Source of the DNA: Flavobacterium sp.
Lineage (GTDB): Bacteria; Bacteroidota; Bacteroidia; Flavobacteriales; Flavobacteriaceae
DNA: 10,214 bases
Assembly: GCA_023253295.1 (NCBI GenBank)
Contig: JALRGZ010000330.1
Location: forward strand, 1-10,214
Direction of reading: 5' to 3'
The first letter of the stretch is position 1. The number at the start of each line of letters is the position of its first letter. Position numbers and translations under genes: made by a program. The notes under the pieces were generated by a model, which was not told the DNA's origin, searched no databases, and saw only the letters and a list, made by a program, of their open reading frames with translations. This document shows, piece after piece, positions 1 to 6,132 of the stretch.

Positions 1-21
1 TTGATTTCATATCAGTCTTAA

Positions 22-1122
22 TTAGTTAATTGAAAAATCCAAGTTCCAATGTTTAGCCAAACGTTCTGCTTCATTTTTTGTCAAATGAATAACTGAACCA
101 TGCTTTTGGACTGAAAAATTAGTACGTTTCATCACCCCTTCGTCAAAATGCCCTAAATTGCTAAAAGTTTTAAAATCAGTCGTCTCAGCAAAGCCAAAGT
201 TATGAGGATTTACACTAAAAATATCATACACCAACACCCATTTATTATCACTTAAACGTTTGAAAACATTAGGTGCTTCACAGGATTTTTTCTCAAAATC
301 AATTTGTTCCGGCTGATACACATAACCTGAATTAATTTTATCCGAAAATGCCATTTTGATTCCGCCAGGGTTTTCCTGAGCCACATACATCATGCAAAAT
401 CTTCCGTCAGGTAACTTGGTAATATCTGCATCCAAAATCTGTTTTGTACTATCCGGATATTCAAATAAAATTTCAGGAGTAGTTTCCAATGCTGTAAAAG
501 TATCATCCAAATAAGCATAATACAACTTGGTCTTTCCTTTGCCTTTTCGCATCGTAAAATAAATCATGATTCTGCCTTTAGACTCATCATAAATTAATTC
601 TGGTGCCCAAACACAACCTACATTCCACTCCGGATACATCTTATCAATATCCAAAATAGAATGTGACCAATGAATCAAATCTTTTGATTTCATCAAAACC
701 AAATCTCGATTATTTCCCCAATCGTATTTATCTCCAGGACGCTCCCATTCGGTTTCTCTATAGCCTTTTTGTTTACCATAAATATGCAAATCAGTCATTG
801 CCATATAAAAATAGCCATCATTTCCACGCATAATATAAGGGTCACGAATTCCTTTTTGTTCTGCAATTGTATCACCAGCAATTACCGGTTTTCCATTATT
901 TACATCGGTAAACGAATAACTGTCTTTACTTAAAGCGAAATACAAACCATGAGTATCATCTTTAAAATAAACCATCAAATAAGCACTCAACTTCTCTTTC
1001 ACAGAGGACTCAGAGCTGTTTTTAGTTGTTTTACAAGCCGAGAAAAGAAATACGGCGAACAACAATAATAAAAGATTTTCCCCTAATGTATTCTTATCGA
1101 ATGAATGAATCGTTTTGTTCAT
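22..1122 (-). CDS. Lipoprotein glycoside hydrolase, family 43 (arabinofuranosidase/xylosidase-like)
   Basis: The 366-residue protein is predicted to be an exported lipoprotein. Its N-terminus has a hydrophobic stretch (about 17-29) ending in a lipobox-like LFSAC, with the lipidation cysteine at C30. The rest resembles the five-bladed beta-propeller of family 43. IRDPYIM supplies a likely general base at D94, WAPELIYD sits at 172-179, LDADI gives the pKa-modulating aspartate (D231 or D233), and CEAPN gives the general acid E282. The whole catalytic set therefore appears present. The closest subgroup I can recall is the Bacteroides Bt3655-like one, so an alpha-L-arabinofuranosidase or beta-xylosidase activity on plant-type polysaccharide is plausible; substrate cannot be read from sequence. 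Location would be the periplasm or outer membrane; residues after C30 (KTTKNSSE) do not clearly match a surface-export signal. It has its own promoter and follows a terminator, so it is separate from the upstream pdxJ unit. Confidence 0.85.
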   Translation of the reverse strand: MNKTIHSFDKNTLGENLLLLLFAVFLFSACKTTKNSSESSVKEKLSAYLMVYFKDDTHGLYFALSKDSYSFTDVNNGKPVIAGDTIAEQKGIRDPYIMRGNDGYFYMAMTDLHIYGKQKGYRETEWERPGDKYDWGNNRDLVLMKSKDLIHWSHSILDIDKMYPEWNVGCVWAPELIYDESKGRIMIYFTMRKGKGKTKLYYAYLDDTFTALETTPEILFEYPDSTKQILDADITKLPDGRFCMMYVAQENPGGIKMAFSDKINSGYVYQPEQIDFEKKSCEAPNVFKRLSDNKWVLVYDIFSVNPHNFGFAETTDFKTFSNLGHFDEGVMKRTNFSVQKHGSVIHLTKNEAERLAKHWNLDFSIN

Positions 1123-1166
1123 ATTATTTTGGTTGATTTATATAATGGTTATTTTTAGCCGGACAA

Positions 1167-1197
1167 CAAACATAAGTGTTTTTTTTACATTTATCAA
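1167..1197 (-). promoter_or_regulatory. Bacteroidota-type promoter of the GH43 gene
   Basis: Read on the minus strand, TATGTTTG (1174-1167) is an exact match to the Bacteroidota -7 element TAnnTTTG. A TTG (1197-1195) lies 20 bases upstream as the -33 element. Both sequence and spacing fit the known flavobacterial consensus. Transcription would start near 1160, leaving an untranslated leader of roughly 35-40 bases before the ATG at 1122. The region directly upstream is the terminator of the preceding gene, which supports an independent unit. Confidence 0.65.
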
Positions 1198-1207
1198 AAT
1201 ATGACAT

Positions 1208-1231
1208 AAAAAAAGCAACCCGAAAGTTGCT
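1208..1231 (-). terminator. Rho-independent terminator of the pdxJ-hydrolase unit
   Basis: On the minus strand AGCAAC (1231-1226) and GTTGCT (1219-1214) form a perfect 6-bp stem around a 6-base loop (TTTCGG). The last stem base begins a run of seven T (1214-1208). It lies 29 bases past the stop codon of the alpha/beta hydrolase, where a terminator is expected. The plus strand has an A-run before the hairpin and no T-run after it, so it is directional. Confidence 0.8.
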
Positions 1232-1259
1232 GTTCTATATTACAATCAAATGAAATTCT

Positions 1260-2021
1260 TTAATTCAAAAACGAAATAACCATTTTGCAAAACAACGATG
1301 GATTTTCGGCATGAAGCCAGTGTCCTGCATTAGGAATCGTTTCTAACTTCATCATTGGAAAATGTATTGCAATATTTTCAATGTCAGAATCTAAAACATA
1401 GTCTGAATTTCCTCCACGAATGAAAAGTGTTGGTTTTTCAAAAACCAATTCCGCAGGAAGAGGAACACCTATTTCTTCTATTTTTTCATTGAAAACAGCC
1501 AAATTGAATCGGAATGCCAATTGTCCCGGTTCCAACCAATATAAGTTTTTTAACAAAAATTGTTTGGTTCCAAAATCCTTTATATACTCTCCAATTGTAG
1601 CTTCAACTTCTGCACGACTTGGTTTTACAGAAAAATCAACCGCATTCAAAGCTGCTAAAATAGTTTGATGATGTGGCGCATAATATTTTGGTCCAATATC
1701 GGCAACAATTAATTTATCGACCATTTCGGGATAACGGGTAGCAAAAAGCATCGCTATTTTTCCTCCCATTGAATGACCTAAAATATTGATGGTTTCTAAT
1801 GAGTGTTCTTGACAATAACCATAAACATCCTGAACCATCAACTCATAACTAAATTCATCCGATTGAAAACTACGACCGTGATTACGCATATCGAGCATAT
1901 GCACCTCAAAGCCTTCAGTAGCAAATTGTTGCCCTAAGGTTTTCCAATTGTCGGACATTCCAAGAAATCCATGTATAATTAAAAATGGTTTTCCCTCACC
2001 TTCTATTTTTGAATAAAGCAT
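1260..2021 (-). CDS. ybfF: Alpha/beta-hydrolase, YbfF-like esterase
   Basis: This is a 253-residue single-domain alpha/beta-hydrolase fold protein with no signal peptide, so it should be cytoplasmic. Visible motifs are the oxyanion-hole HGF (17-19), the MRNHGRS turn (45-51), the nucleophile elbow GHSMGG with S84, the VADIGP motif (106-111), RGGNSDYV (202-209), and AGHWLHAE with the catalytic histidine H234. The acidic triad member is either D108 or an aspartate in 207-213; I cannot decide by eye. RGGNS-YV and GHW-HAE are shared with E. coli YbfF, which is almost the same length, so a short-chain acyl or thioester hydrolase is the best guess; the true substrate is unknown. It lies downstream of pdxJ on the same strand with 132 bases between them, no obvious promoter of its own, and a terminator after it, so it is probably co-transcribed with pdxJ. 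Confidence 0.85.
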   Translation of the reverse strand: MLYSKIEGEGKPFLIIHGFLGMSDNWKTLGQQFATEGFEVHMLDMRNHGRSFQSDEFSYELMVQDVYGYCQEHSLETINILGHSMGGKIAMLFATRYPEMVDKLIVADIGPKYYAPHHQTILAALNAVDFSVKPSRAEVEATIGEYIKDFGTKQFLLKNLYWLEPGQLAFRFNLAVFNEKIEEIGVPLPAELVFEKPTLFIRGGNSDYVLDSDIENIAIHFPMMKLETIPNAGHWLHAENPSLFCKMVISFLN

Positions 2022-2153
2022 ATTTCTGATTTTAAAAAATAATTTCGCAAAGATTCACTAAGGAGTCTCATAGCCACACCAAAAGAATTTTAATTACTAC
2101 TTTATACTTTGCGATTCTCAGCGGATTCTTCGCGTGACTTTGCGAAACTACAA
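2022..2153. other. pdxJ-hydrolase intergenic spacer filled by a repeat array
   Basis: This non-coding spacer between two same-strand genes shows no TAnnTTTG promoter for the downstream gene on the minus strand and no hairpin with a T-run. Most of it is occupied by the CTTTGCG-type repeats at 2043-2147. The central part (about 2071-2105) is AT-rich and featureless. Confidence 0.6.
2043..2147. repeat. Degenerate CTTTGCG repeat array with 10-bp inverted ends
   Basis: The outer ends are a perfect inverted repeat: TTTCGCAAAG at 2043-2052 and CTTTGCGAAA at 2138-2147. The right half holds four head-to-tail units with a 10-11 base period: CTTTGCGATT (2107-2116), CTCAGCGGATT (2117-2127), CTTCGCGTGA (2128-2137) and CTTTGCGAAA (2138-2147). 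The left half, read on the minus strand, holds CTTTGCGAAA (2052-2043) preceded by a diverged CTTAGTGAAT (2062-2053). Similar CTTTGCG/CTTAGCG strings recur between genes in Flavobacterium genomes as I remember them, so this is probably one copy of a dispersed intergenic repeat; that last point is recollection, not shown here. Function is unknown. Confidence 0.6.
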
Positions 2154-2867
2154 TTATTTTAATTTTCGCAAATACATATTTACTACGTTTTCCAAACCTA
2201 AGTACAAAGCCTCAGAAATCAAAGCATGACCAATAGAAACTTCTAATAATCCAGGAATATTTTGTTTGAAGAACTGAATATTATCCAAACTCAAATCGTG
2301 ACCAGCATTAATTCCCAAACCTAATTCGTTTGCCAAAACAGCCGCTTCTACATAAGGAGTAATTCCCTTTTCGTTTCCTAAACAGTATTGATGTGCAAAA
2401 GACTCAGTGTATAATTCAATTCTGTCCGTTCCGGTTTTCTTAGCTCCTTCAATCATTTCCAATACCGGATCCACAAAAATAGAAGTACGGATTCCATTGC
2501 GTTGAAACTCCTGAATCATTTCGGTTAAATAATCCTGATATTTGATCGTATCCCAACCTGCAGATGAAGTGATGGCTCCAATAGCATCCGGAACCAAAGT
2601 TACCTGATCGGGTTTGCATTCTAAAACCAAATCAACAAAGTTGTGCTGCGGATTTCCTTCGATATTGTATTCGGTATAAACAATCGATTTCAAATCGCGG
2701 GCATCCTGATAACGGATGTGACGCTCATCGGGACGAGGATGAATGGTGATTCCCTGTCCTCCAAATTTTTGAATATCGGTAGCCACTTTTAATAAATCGG
2801 GCACATTTCCACCACGGGCATTACGTAAAGTAGCTATTTTATTGATGTTTACACTTAACTTTGTCAT
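2154..2867 (-). CDS. pdxJ: Pyridoxine 5'-phosphate synthase
   Basis: The enzyme condenses 1-deoxy-D-xylulose 5-phosphate with 3-amino-2-oxopropyl phosphate to give pyridoxine 5'-phosphate, the ring-closing step of DXP-dependent vitamin B6 synthesis in the cytoplasm. The 237-residue length is normal for this TIM-barrel family. Recognisable motifs are VNINKIATLRNARGG (6-20), GITIHPRPDERHI with H43 (39-51), E70 in the NIEGNP stretch, LVPD (91-94), E151 in IELYT, NAGHDLSLDN with H190 (187-196) and SIGHALI (211-217). H43, E70, E151 and H190 correspond to the active-site residues known from E. coli PdxJ. The E. coli NIDHI is NINKI here, which I believe is usual in Bacteroidota. ATG 2867 fits the family N-terminus. 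It is divergent from the CBS-nadK pair, and the hydrolase gene lies downstream. Confidence 0.96.
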   Translation of the reverse strand: MTKLSVNINKIATLRNARGGNVPDLLKVATDIQKFGGQGITIHPRPDERHIRYQDARDLKSIVYTEYNIEGNPQHNFVDLVLECKPDQVTLVPDAIGAITSSAGWDTIKYQDYLTEMIQEFQRNGIRTSIFVDPVLEMIEGAKKTGTDRIELYTESFAHQYCLGNEKGITPYVEAAVLANELGLGINAGHDLSLDNIQFFKQNIPGLLEVSIGHALISEALYLGLENVVNMYLRKLK

Positions 2868-2906
2868 TGGAACACTTTTTGATTACGAAAAACTATATTT
2901 TGGTTA

Positions 2907-2914
2907 CAAAAATA
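2907..2914 (-). promoter_or_regulatory. Candidate -7 element for pdxJ
   Basis: TATTTTTG on the minus strand (2914-2907) matches TAnnTTTG exactly and would give a leader of about 35 bases before the pdxJ ATG. No TTG lies at the expected -33 distance (the corresponding 2932-2940 has no CAA on the plus strand), so the promoter is either weak, dependent on an activator, or not real. Confidence 0.35.
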
Positions 2915-2950
2915 CAAAGTAAAAGCTAGGCGTTTTTGCCTTTTTTTGAT

Positions 2951-2957
2951 TATTTTG
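2951..2957 (+). promoter_or_regulatory. Possible -7 element for the CBS-nadK unit
   Basis: TATTTTG, followed by C, lacks one T of the TAnnTTTG consensus. It lies 25 bases before the ATG at 2983 in the divergent intergenic region. No properly spaced -33 TTG is visible; the nearest (2936-2938) is only 12 bases upstream. It is listed because this gene pair must be started somewhere in this short gap. Confidence 0.25.
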
Positions 2958-2982
2958 CATAAAAATTGAGGACTCGTACAAA

Positions 2983-3639
2983 ATGGAAATTACAAACTAC
3001 ATAACAAATGATTTCAAACCAATTGACAGCCAAGAGACTATTGCTGCTGTAAGAGATTTTTTGAGTGATTTCGATTTTTCTCATTTTCCCGTAACTGAAG
3101 ATGGTATATATATCGGAAGCATTTCGGCTGAAGACGTGGAAACTTTTGACGAAAACAAAAAAGTAGCCGATTACAAATACAGTTTAGAAACTTTTTTTAT
3201 CAGAACAGATGCTCTTTGGTTGGAAGTTTTAGAAATCTTCGCTAAAAATCATTCGAATCTTATTGCTATTTTAGATGAACATAATAAATACGTAGGTTAT
3301 TACGAACTGGAAGACATTATTAATTTCCTTCACCAAACTCCTTTTATCAAAGACCAGGGTGTTGTTGTTAAAGTTCGAAAAGGAATTTTAGATTACTCTA
3401 TGAGTCAAATTGCTCAAATTGTAGAAAGTAACAATGGAAAAATTTTAGGCCTATTCATTTCTGAATCCGATATCAACAGCGTAGAGGTTACTATTAAAAT
3501 AAGTTCTGGGGCTATCAACGAAATTATTCAAACTTTCAGAAGATACAATTACGACATTATTTCCGAACATCACGAAGATTCCTATATTGCCAATTTAAAA
3601 GAACGTTCCGACTATTTAGACAAATACCTTAACATGTAA
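2983..3639 (+). CDS. CBS-pair protein with probable ACT-like C-terminal domain
   Basis: The cytoplasmic protein has 218 residues. Two CBS motifs form a Bateman pair: the first at about 1-60 (FSHFPVTEDGIYIGSISAEDV at 32-52), the second at about 68-118 (LIAILDEHNKYVGYYELEDII at 93-113). The remaining part, about 125-195, alternates short strands and helices (VVVKVRKG, MSQIAQIVESNNGKILGLFI, SVEVTIKISSG, IIQTFRRYNYDI), which fits an ACT-like ligand-binding fold; this assignment is by pattern and less certain. CBS pairs usually bind adenine nucleotides such as AMP, ATP or NAD-type ligands, so a sensor or regulatory role is likely, but no catalytic domain is attached. It resembles AcuB-type proteins in layout. 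nadK begins 5 bases after its stop codon, so the two are almost surely co-transcribed, and a role in nicotinamide nucleotide control is an attractive inference. Confidence 0.85.
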   Translation: MEITNYITNDFKPIDSQETIAAVRDFLSDFDFSHFPVTEDGIYIGSISAEDVETFDENKKVADYKYSLETFFIRTDALWLEVLEIFAKNHSNLIAILDEHNKYVGYYELEDIINFLHQTPFIKDQGVVVKVRKGILDYSMSQIAQIVESNNGKILGLFISESDINSVEVTIKISSGAINEIIQTFRRYNYDIISEHHEDSYIANLKERSDYLDKYLNM

Positions 3640-3644
3640 CCCCA

Positions 3645-4529
3645 ATGAAAATAGCCATTTACGGTCAATATTATCAAAATAGCACAGAACCTATTATAAA
3701 AGATATCTTCTTGTTTTTCAATAAAAGAAATATCGAAATTATTATCGAATCAAATTTCTTAGCCTTAATTCAGGAAAAAAAAATCATTGAAAAAGAATAC
3801 AAAACTTTTTGTTCTCATAAAGAATTGGATTCCAGTTTTGACATGCTATTAAGTATTGGCGGGGATGGAACTATATTAAGAGCAGCAACCTTGGTTAGAG
3901 ATTCAGGAATCCCCATTTTAGGAATCAACGCCGGAAGATTGGGTTTTTTGGCTACTGTCCAAAAAGAAAACATTGATGAATTTCTTCAAATGGTTCTGGA
4001 CAAAAAATACACACTTTCAAAAAGAACTCTTTTAAGTCTGACTTCTGAACCTGAAAACGAAGCTTTAAACGATATCAATTTTGCTATGAACGAAGTTTCA
4101 GTGAGCAGAAAGGACACCACTTCGATGATTACCATTGACACCTATCTCAATGGAGAAATCCTAAATTCTTATTGGGCCGACGGTTTAATCATTTCAACTC
4201 CAACAGGCTCTACAGGTTATTCTTTGAGTTGTGGCGGACCTATTTTAACCCCTGATGTAAAAAGCTTAGTAATTACACCTATTGCTCCACACAATCTTAA
4301 TGCTCGCCCATTAGTAATTCCTGACGAAACAGAAATCAAACTTAAGGTTTCCGGAAGAGAAGAAAACTATTTGGTTTCATTGGATTCAAGAATCACTTCA
4401 GTAGGAAACGAAACTATCTTAACCGTAAAGAAAACTCCTTTTCAAATTAACATGGTGGAAATCCCTAACGAAACTTTCTTAAAAACCTTAAGAAGCAAAT
4501 TACTTTGGGGCGAAGACAAGAGAAATTAG
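3645..4529 (+). CDS. nadK: NAD kinase
   Basis: The enzyme phosphorylates NAD to NADP in the cytoplasm using ATP or polyphosphate and is the only usual source of NADP. All family signatures are present in the 294-residue protein: GGDGT at 72-76 with the catalytic D73, NAGRLGFLA (95-103), the conserved NE pair (149-150), and ADGLIISTPTGSTGYSLS (178-195), the substrate-binding block. The C-terminal beta domain (about 200-270) contains SLDS (245-248) and ends in a short charged tail. Length and start (the N-terminal strand MKIAIYG) are normal. It sits directly behind the CBS-pair gene with a 5-base gap and no internal promoter; a 159-base gap with a new promoter follows. Confidence 0.97.
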   Translation: MKIAIYGQYYQNSTEPIIKDIFLFFNKRNIEIIIESNFLALIQEKKIIEKEYKTFCSHKELDSSFDMLLSIGGDGTILRAATLVRDSGIPILGINAGRLGFLATVQKENIDEFLQMVLDKKYTLSKRTLLSLTSEPENEALNDINFAMNEVSVSRKDTTSMITIDTYLNGEILNSYWADGLIISTPTGSTGYSLSCGGPILTPDVKSLVITPIAPHNLNARPLVIPDETEIKLKVSGREENYLVSLDSRITSVGNETILTVKKTPFQINMVEIPNETFLKTLRSKLLWGEDKRN

Positions 4530-4646
4530 GCTTTTTATAATCCTATTTATACAATACAAGCTAACTTTTTCGTTTAAGTTAAAATCTATTCTCAGTAAAA
4601 TAAATCAACTATTTTTCTAAAAAAAGTACATTTATTTTAATGAGCA

Positions 4647-4675
4647 TTGATTAGTATTGATAATTATTATATTTG
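4647..4675 (+). promoter_or_regulatory. Bacteroidota-type promoter of the porG-uppS-bamA-ompH operon
   Basis: TATATTTG (4668-4675, followed by C) is a perfect -7 element, and TTG (4647-4649) lies 18 bases upstream as the -33 element. Transcription should begin about 5 bases past the -7 box, near 4680, leaving a very short leader (roughly 9 bases) before the ATG at 4689. The reading frame stays open back to TTG 4647, but that codon is the -33 element itself, so it cannot be the translation start. The rest of the 4530-4646 gap is AT-rich with no clear terminator for nadK. Confidence 0.7.
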
Positions 4676-4688
4676 CAAGCAATTTTCT

Positions 4689-5378
4689 ATGAAAATGAAA
4701 AAAATTTTAAGCATACTAGTTTGTTTATTTCTTGGTGTAAATTCACAAGCACAAATACATGAAATAGGTGTTTTTTTAGGCGGTAGCAACTACATAGGAG
4801 ATATAGGAAACACAACCTATATCGCTCCAAATGAGCTTGCTTTTGGAATTTTATACAAATGGAACAGAAGTCCTAGACATGCCTGGAGAATATCCTATAT
4901 GCAATCAACTATTAGTGCTGATGACTTGGATTCAAAGGAACCAGGACGAAGTCTAAGAGGTTATCATTTTGAAAATAGCATAAAAGAACTATCTTTAGGC
5001 CTTGAATTCAACTTTTTTGATTTCAATCTTCATACTTTTGGACAAAAAATCACACCTTATGTAAGCTCTGGAGTGAATTTTTTCTCATATGAAGATTTAT
5101 ATATAGAATTAGGAGAAACAAAGAAAAACAACAATAAAAACTCCATTGCAATTCCAATGATAGTGGGAATAAAAACCAATATTTCAAGAAGTTTGGTTTT
5201 AGGAGCTGAAGTGGGAGCCCGCTATACATTTACTGATAATCTGGACGGAAGTAATCCAAAACAGGAAAGTTTCAGTGCATTGCGGTTTGGAAATTTAAAT
5301 AATAATGACTGGTACGTCTTCTCAGGTTTAACTTTAACTTATACCTTTGGAGAGAAACCCTGCTATTGTCCACAATAA
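4689..5378 (+). CDS. porG: Type IX secretion outer-membrane protein PorG (DUF6089-like)
   Basis: From ATG 4689 the protein has 229 residues. Residues 1-22 form a signal peptide (KMKK, then ILSILVCLFLGV, ending SQAQ). The mature part starts with the family hallmark HEIGVFLGGSNYIGDIG (24-40), then YKWNRSPRHAWR (56-67), and alternates amphipathic strands as expected for a small outer-membrane barrel (LSLGLEFNFFDF, TPYVSSGVNFF, LVLGAEVGARYTF, WYVFSGLTLTYTF). It ends in GEKPCYCPQ with two cysteines. In Porphyromonas gingivalis, PorG works with the PorK/PorN ring of the type IX secretion system and is encoded beside uppS, bamA and two ompH genes, which is the order seen here. An in-frame TTG at 4647 would add 14 residues (MISIDNYYICKQFS) before the signal peptide but overlaps the promoter; ATG 4695 is a second possible start. 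uppS starts 3 bases after its stop codon. Confidence 0.85.
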   Translation: MKMKKILSILVCLFLGVNSQAQIHEIGVFLGGSNYIGDIGNTTYIAPNELAFGILYKWNRSPRHAWRISYMQSTISADDLDSKEPGRSLRGYHFENSIKELSLGLEFNFFDFNLHTFGQKITPYVSSGVNFFSYEDLYIELGETKKNNNKNSIAIPMIVGIKTNISRSLVLGAEVGARYTFTDNLDGSNPKQESFSALRFGNLNNNDWYVFSGLTLTYTFGEKPCYCPQ

Positions 5379-5381
5379 AAA

Positions 5382-6122
5382 ATGAGTGTATTAGATACAA
5401 TAAATAAAAACAATTTACCAAAACACCTAGCCATCATTATGGACGGTAATGGTCGTTGGGCAAAACAAAAAGGACTATTAAGAACAATAGGTCATGAAAA
5501 CGGAACTAAATCAGTAAGAATTACTATTGAAAACTGTGTTAAATTAGGTATTGAAAACCTAACTTTATATGCTTTTTCAACCGAAAACTGGAACAGGCCT
5601 AAATTAGAGGTAGAAACCTTAATGAAGCTACTAATCAAATCCCTTCAAAAAGAATTAGTTACTTTACAAAAAAACAACATTAAACTCAATGCCATAGGAA
5701 ATATTGAAATGATGCCAACATCGGCTCAGAAAGAACTCCTAGAGGTAATGGAAAAAACAAAGAACAACTCTCGAATGACCTTAACACTTGCCCTTAGTTA
5801 CGGTTCTAGAGAAGAAATAGTAAATGCTGTAAAGAAGATTTCTGATAAAGTTAAAAATAATATAATTTCAATCGACTCTATTGACGATTCAATTATAAAT
5901 GAGCATCTTTACACGCAAAATTTACCCGATGTAGATTTAGTAATTCGTACAAGTGGAGAACATCGGATAAGTAATTTTTTGTTGTGGCAAATTGCCTATG
6001 CCGAATTATATTTTACAGATGTATTGTGGCCTGACTTTAAAGAAGAAAATTTATATGAGGCCATCATCAGTTATCAGAAAAGAGAACGCAGATTTGGAAA
6101 AACAAGTGAACAAATTAAATAA
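5382..6122 (+). CDS. uppS: Isoprenyl transferase (undecaprenyl diphosphate synthase)
   Basis: This cis-prenyltransferase adds isopentenyl diphosphate units to farnesyl diphosphate to make undecaprenyl diphosphate, the lipid carrier for peptidoglycan and surface polysaccharide building blocks, at the cytoplasmic face of the inner membrane. The 246-residue protein has every expected block: HLAIIMDGNGRWA (15-27) with catalytic D21, H38 in RTIGHENG, LYAFSTENWNRP (62-73), LALSYGSREEI (136-146), and the C-terminal block DLVIRTSGEHRISNFLLWQ (185-203) with R189, R195 and S197, followed by AYAELYFTDVLWPDF. The length is normal. ATG 5382 lies 3 bases behind the porG stop, and bamA begins within about 10 bases of its own stop, so it is embedded in the operon. 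Confidence 0.97.
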   Translation: MSVLDTINKNNLPKHLAIIMDGNGRWAKQKGLLRTIGHENGTKSVRITIENCVKLGIENLTLYAFSTENWNRPKLEVETLMKLLIKSLQKELVTLQKNNIKLNAIGNIEMMPTSAQKELLEVMEKTKNNSRMTLTLALSYGSREEIVNAVKKISDKVKNNIISIDSIDDSIINEHLYTQNLPDVDLVIRTSGEHRISNFLLWQIAYAELYFTDVLWPDFKEENLYEAIISYQKRERRFGKTSEQIK

Positions 6123-6132
6123 TTTTTTAGTG

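Noticed and set aside
1..10. An ATG on the minus strand at 10-8 (ATG AAA TCA) 11 bases after the GH43 stop, possibly the next gene of an operon
   Set aside because: Only three codons lie inside the window, with no ribosome site or other support.
1420..1668. 82-codon open frame on the plus strand
   Set aside because: It lies wholly antisense to the well-supported alpha/beta hydrolase and has no recognisable domain; a shadow frame.
2928..2947. AGGC-N6-GCCT followed by seven T on the plus strand, terminator-like
   Set aside because: The stem is only 4 bp, and no plus-strand gene lies upstream to be terminated; the nearest gene, pdxJ, runs the other way.
4562..4581. Hairpin TAACTT-N8-AAGTTA after nadK, considered as a terminator
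   Set aside because: The stem is six mostly A-T pairs and no T-run follows it; it could occur by chance in such AT-rich sequence.
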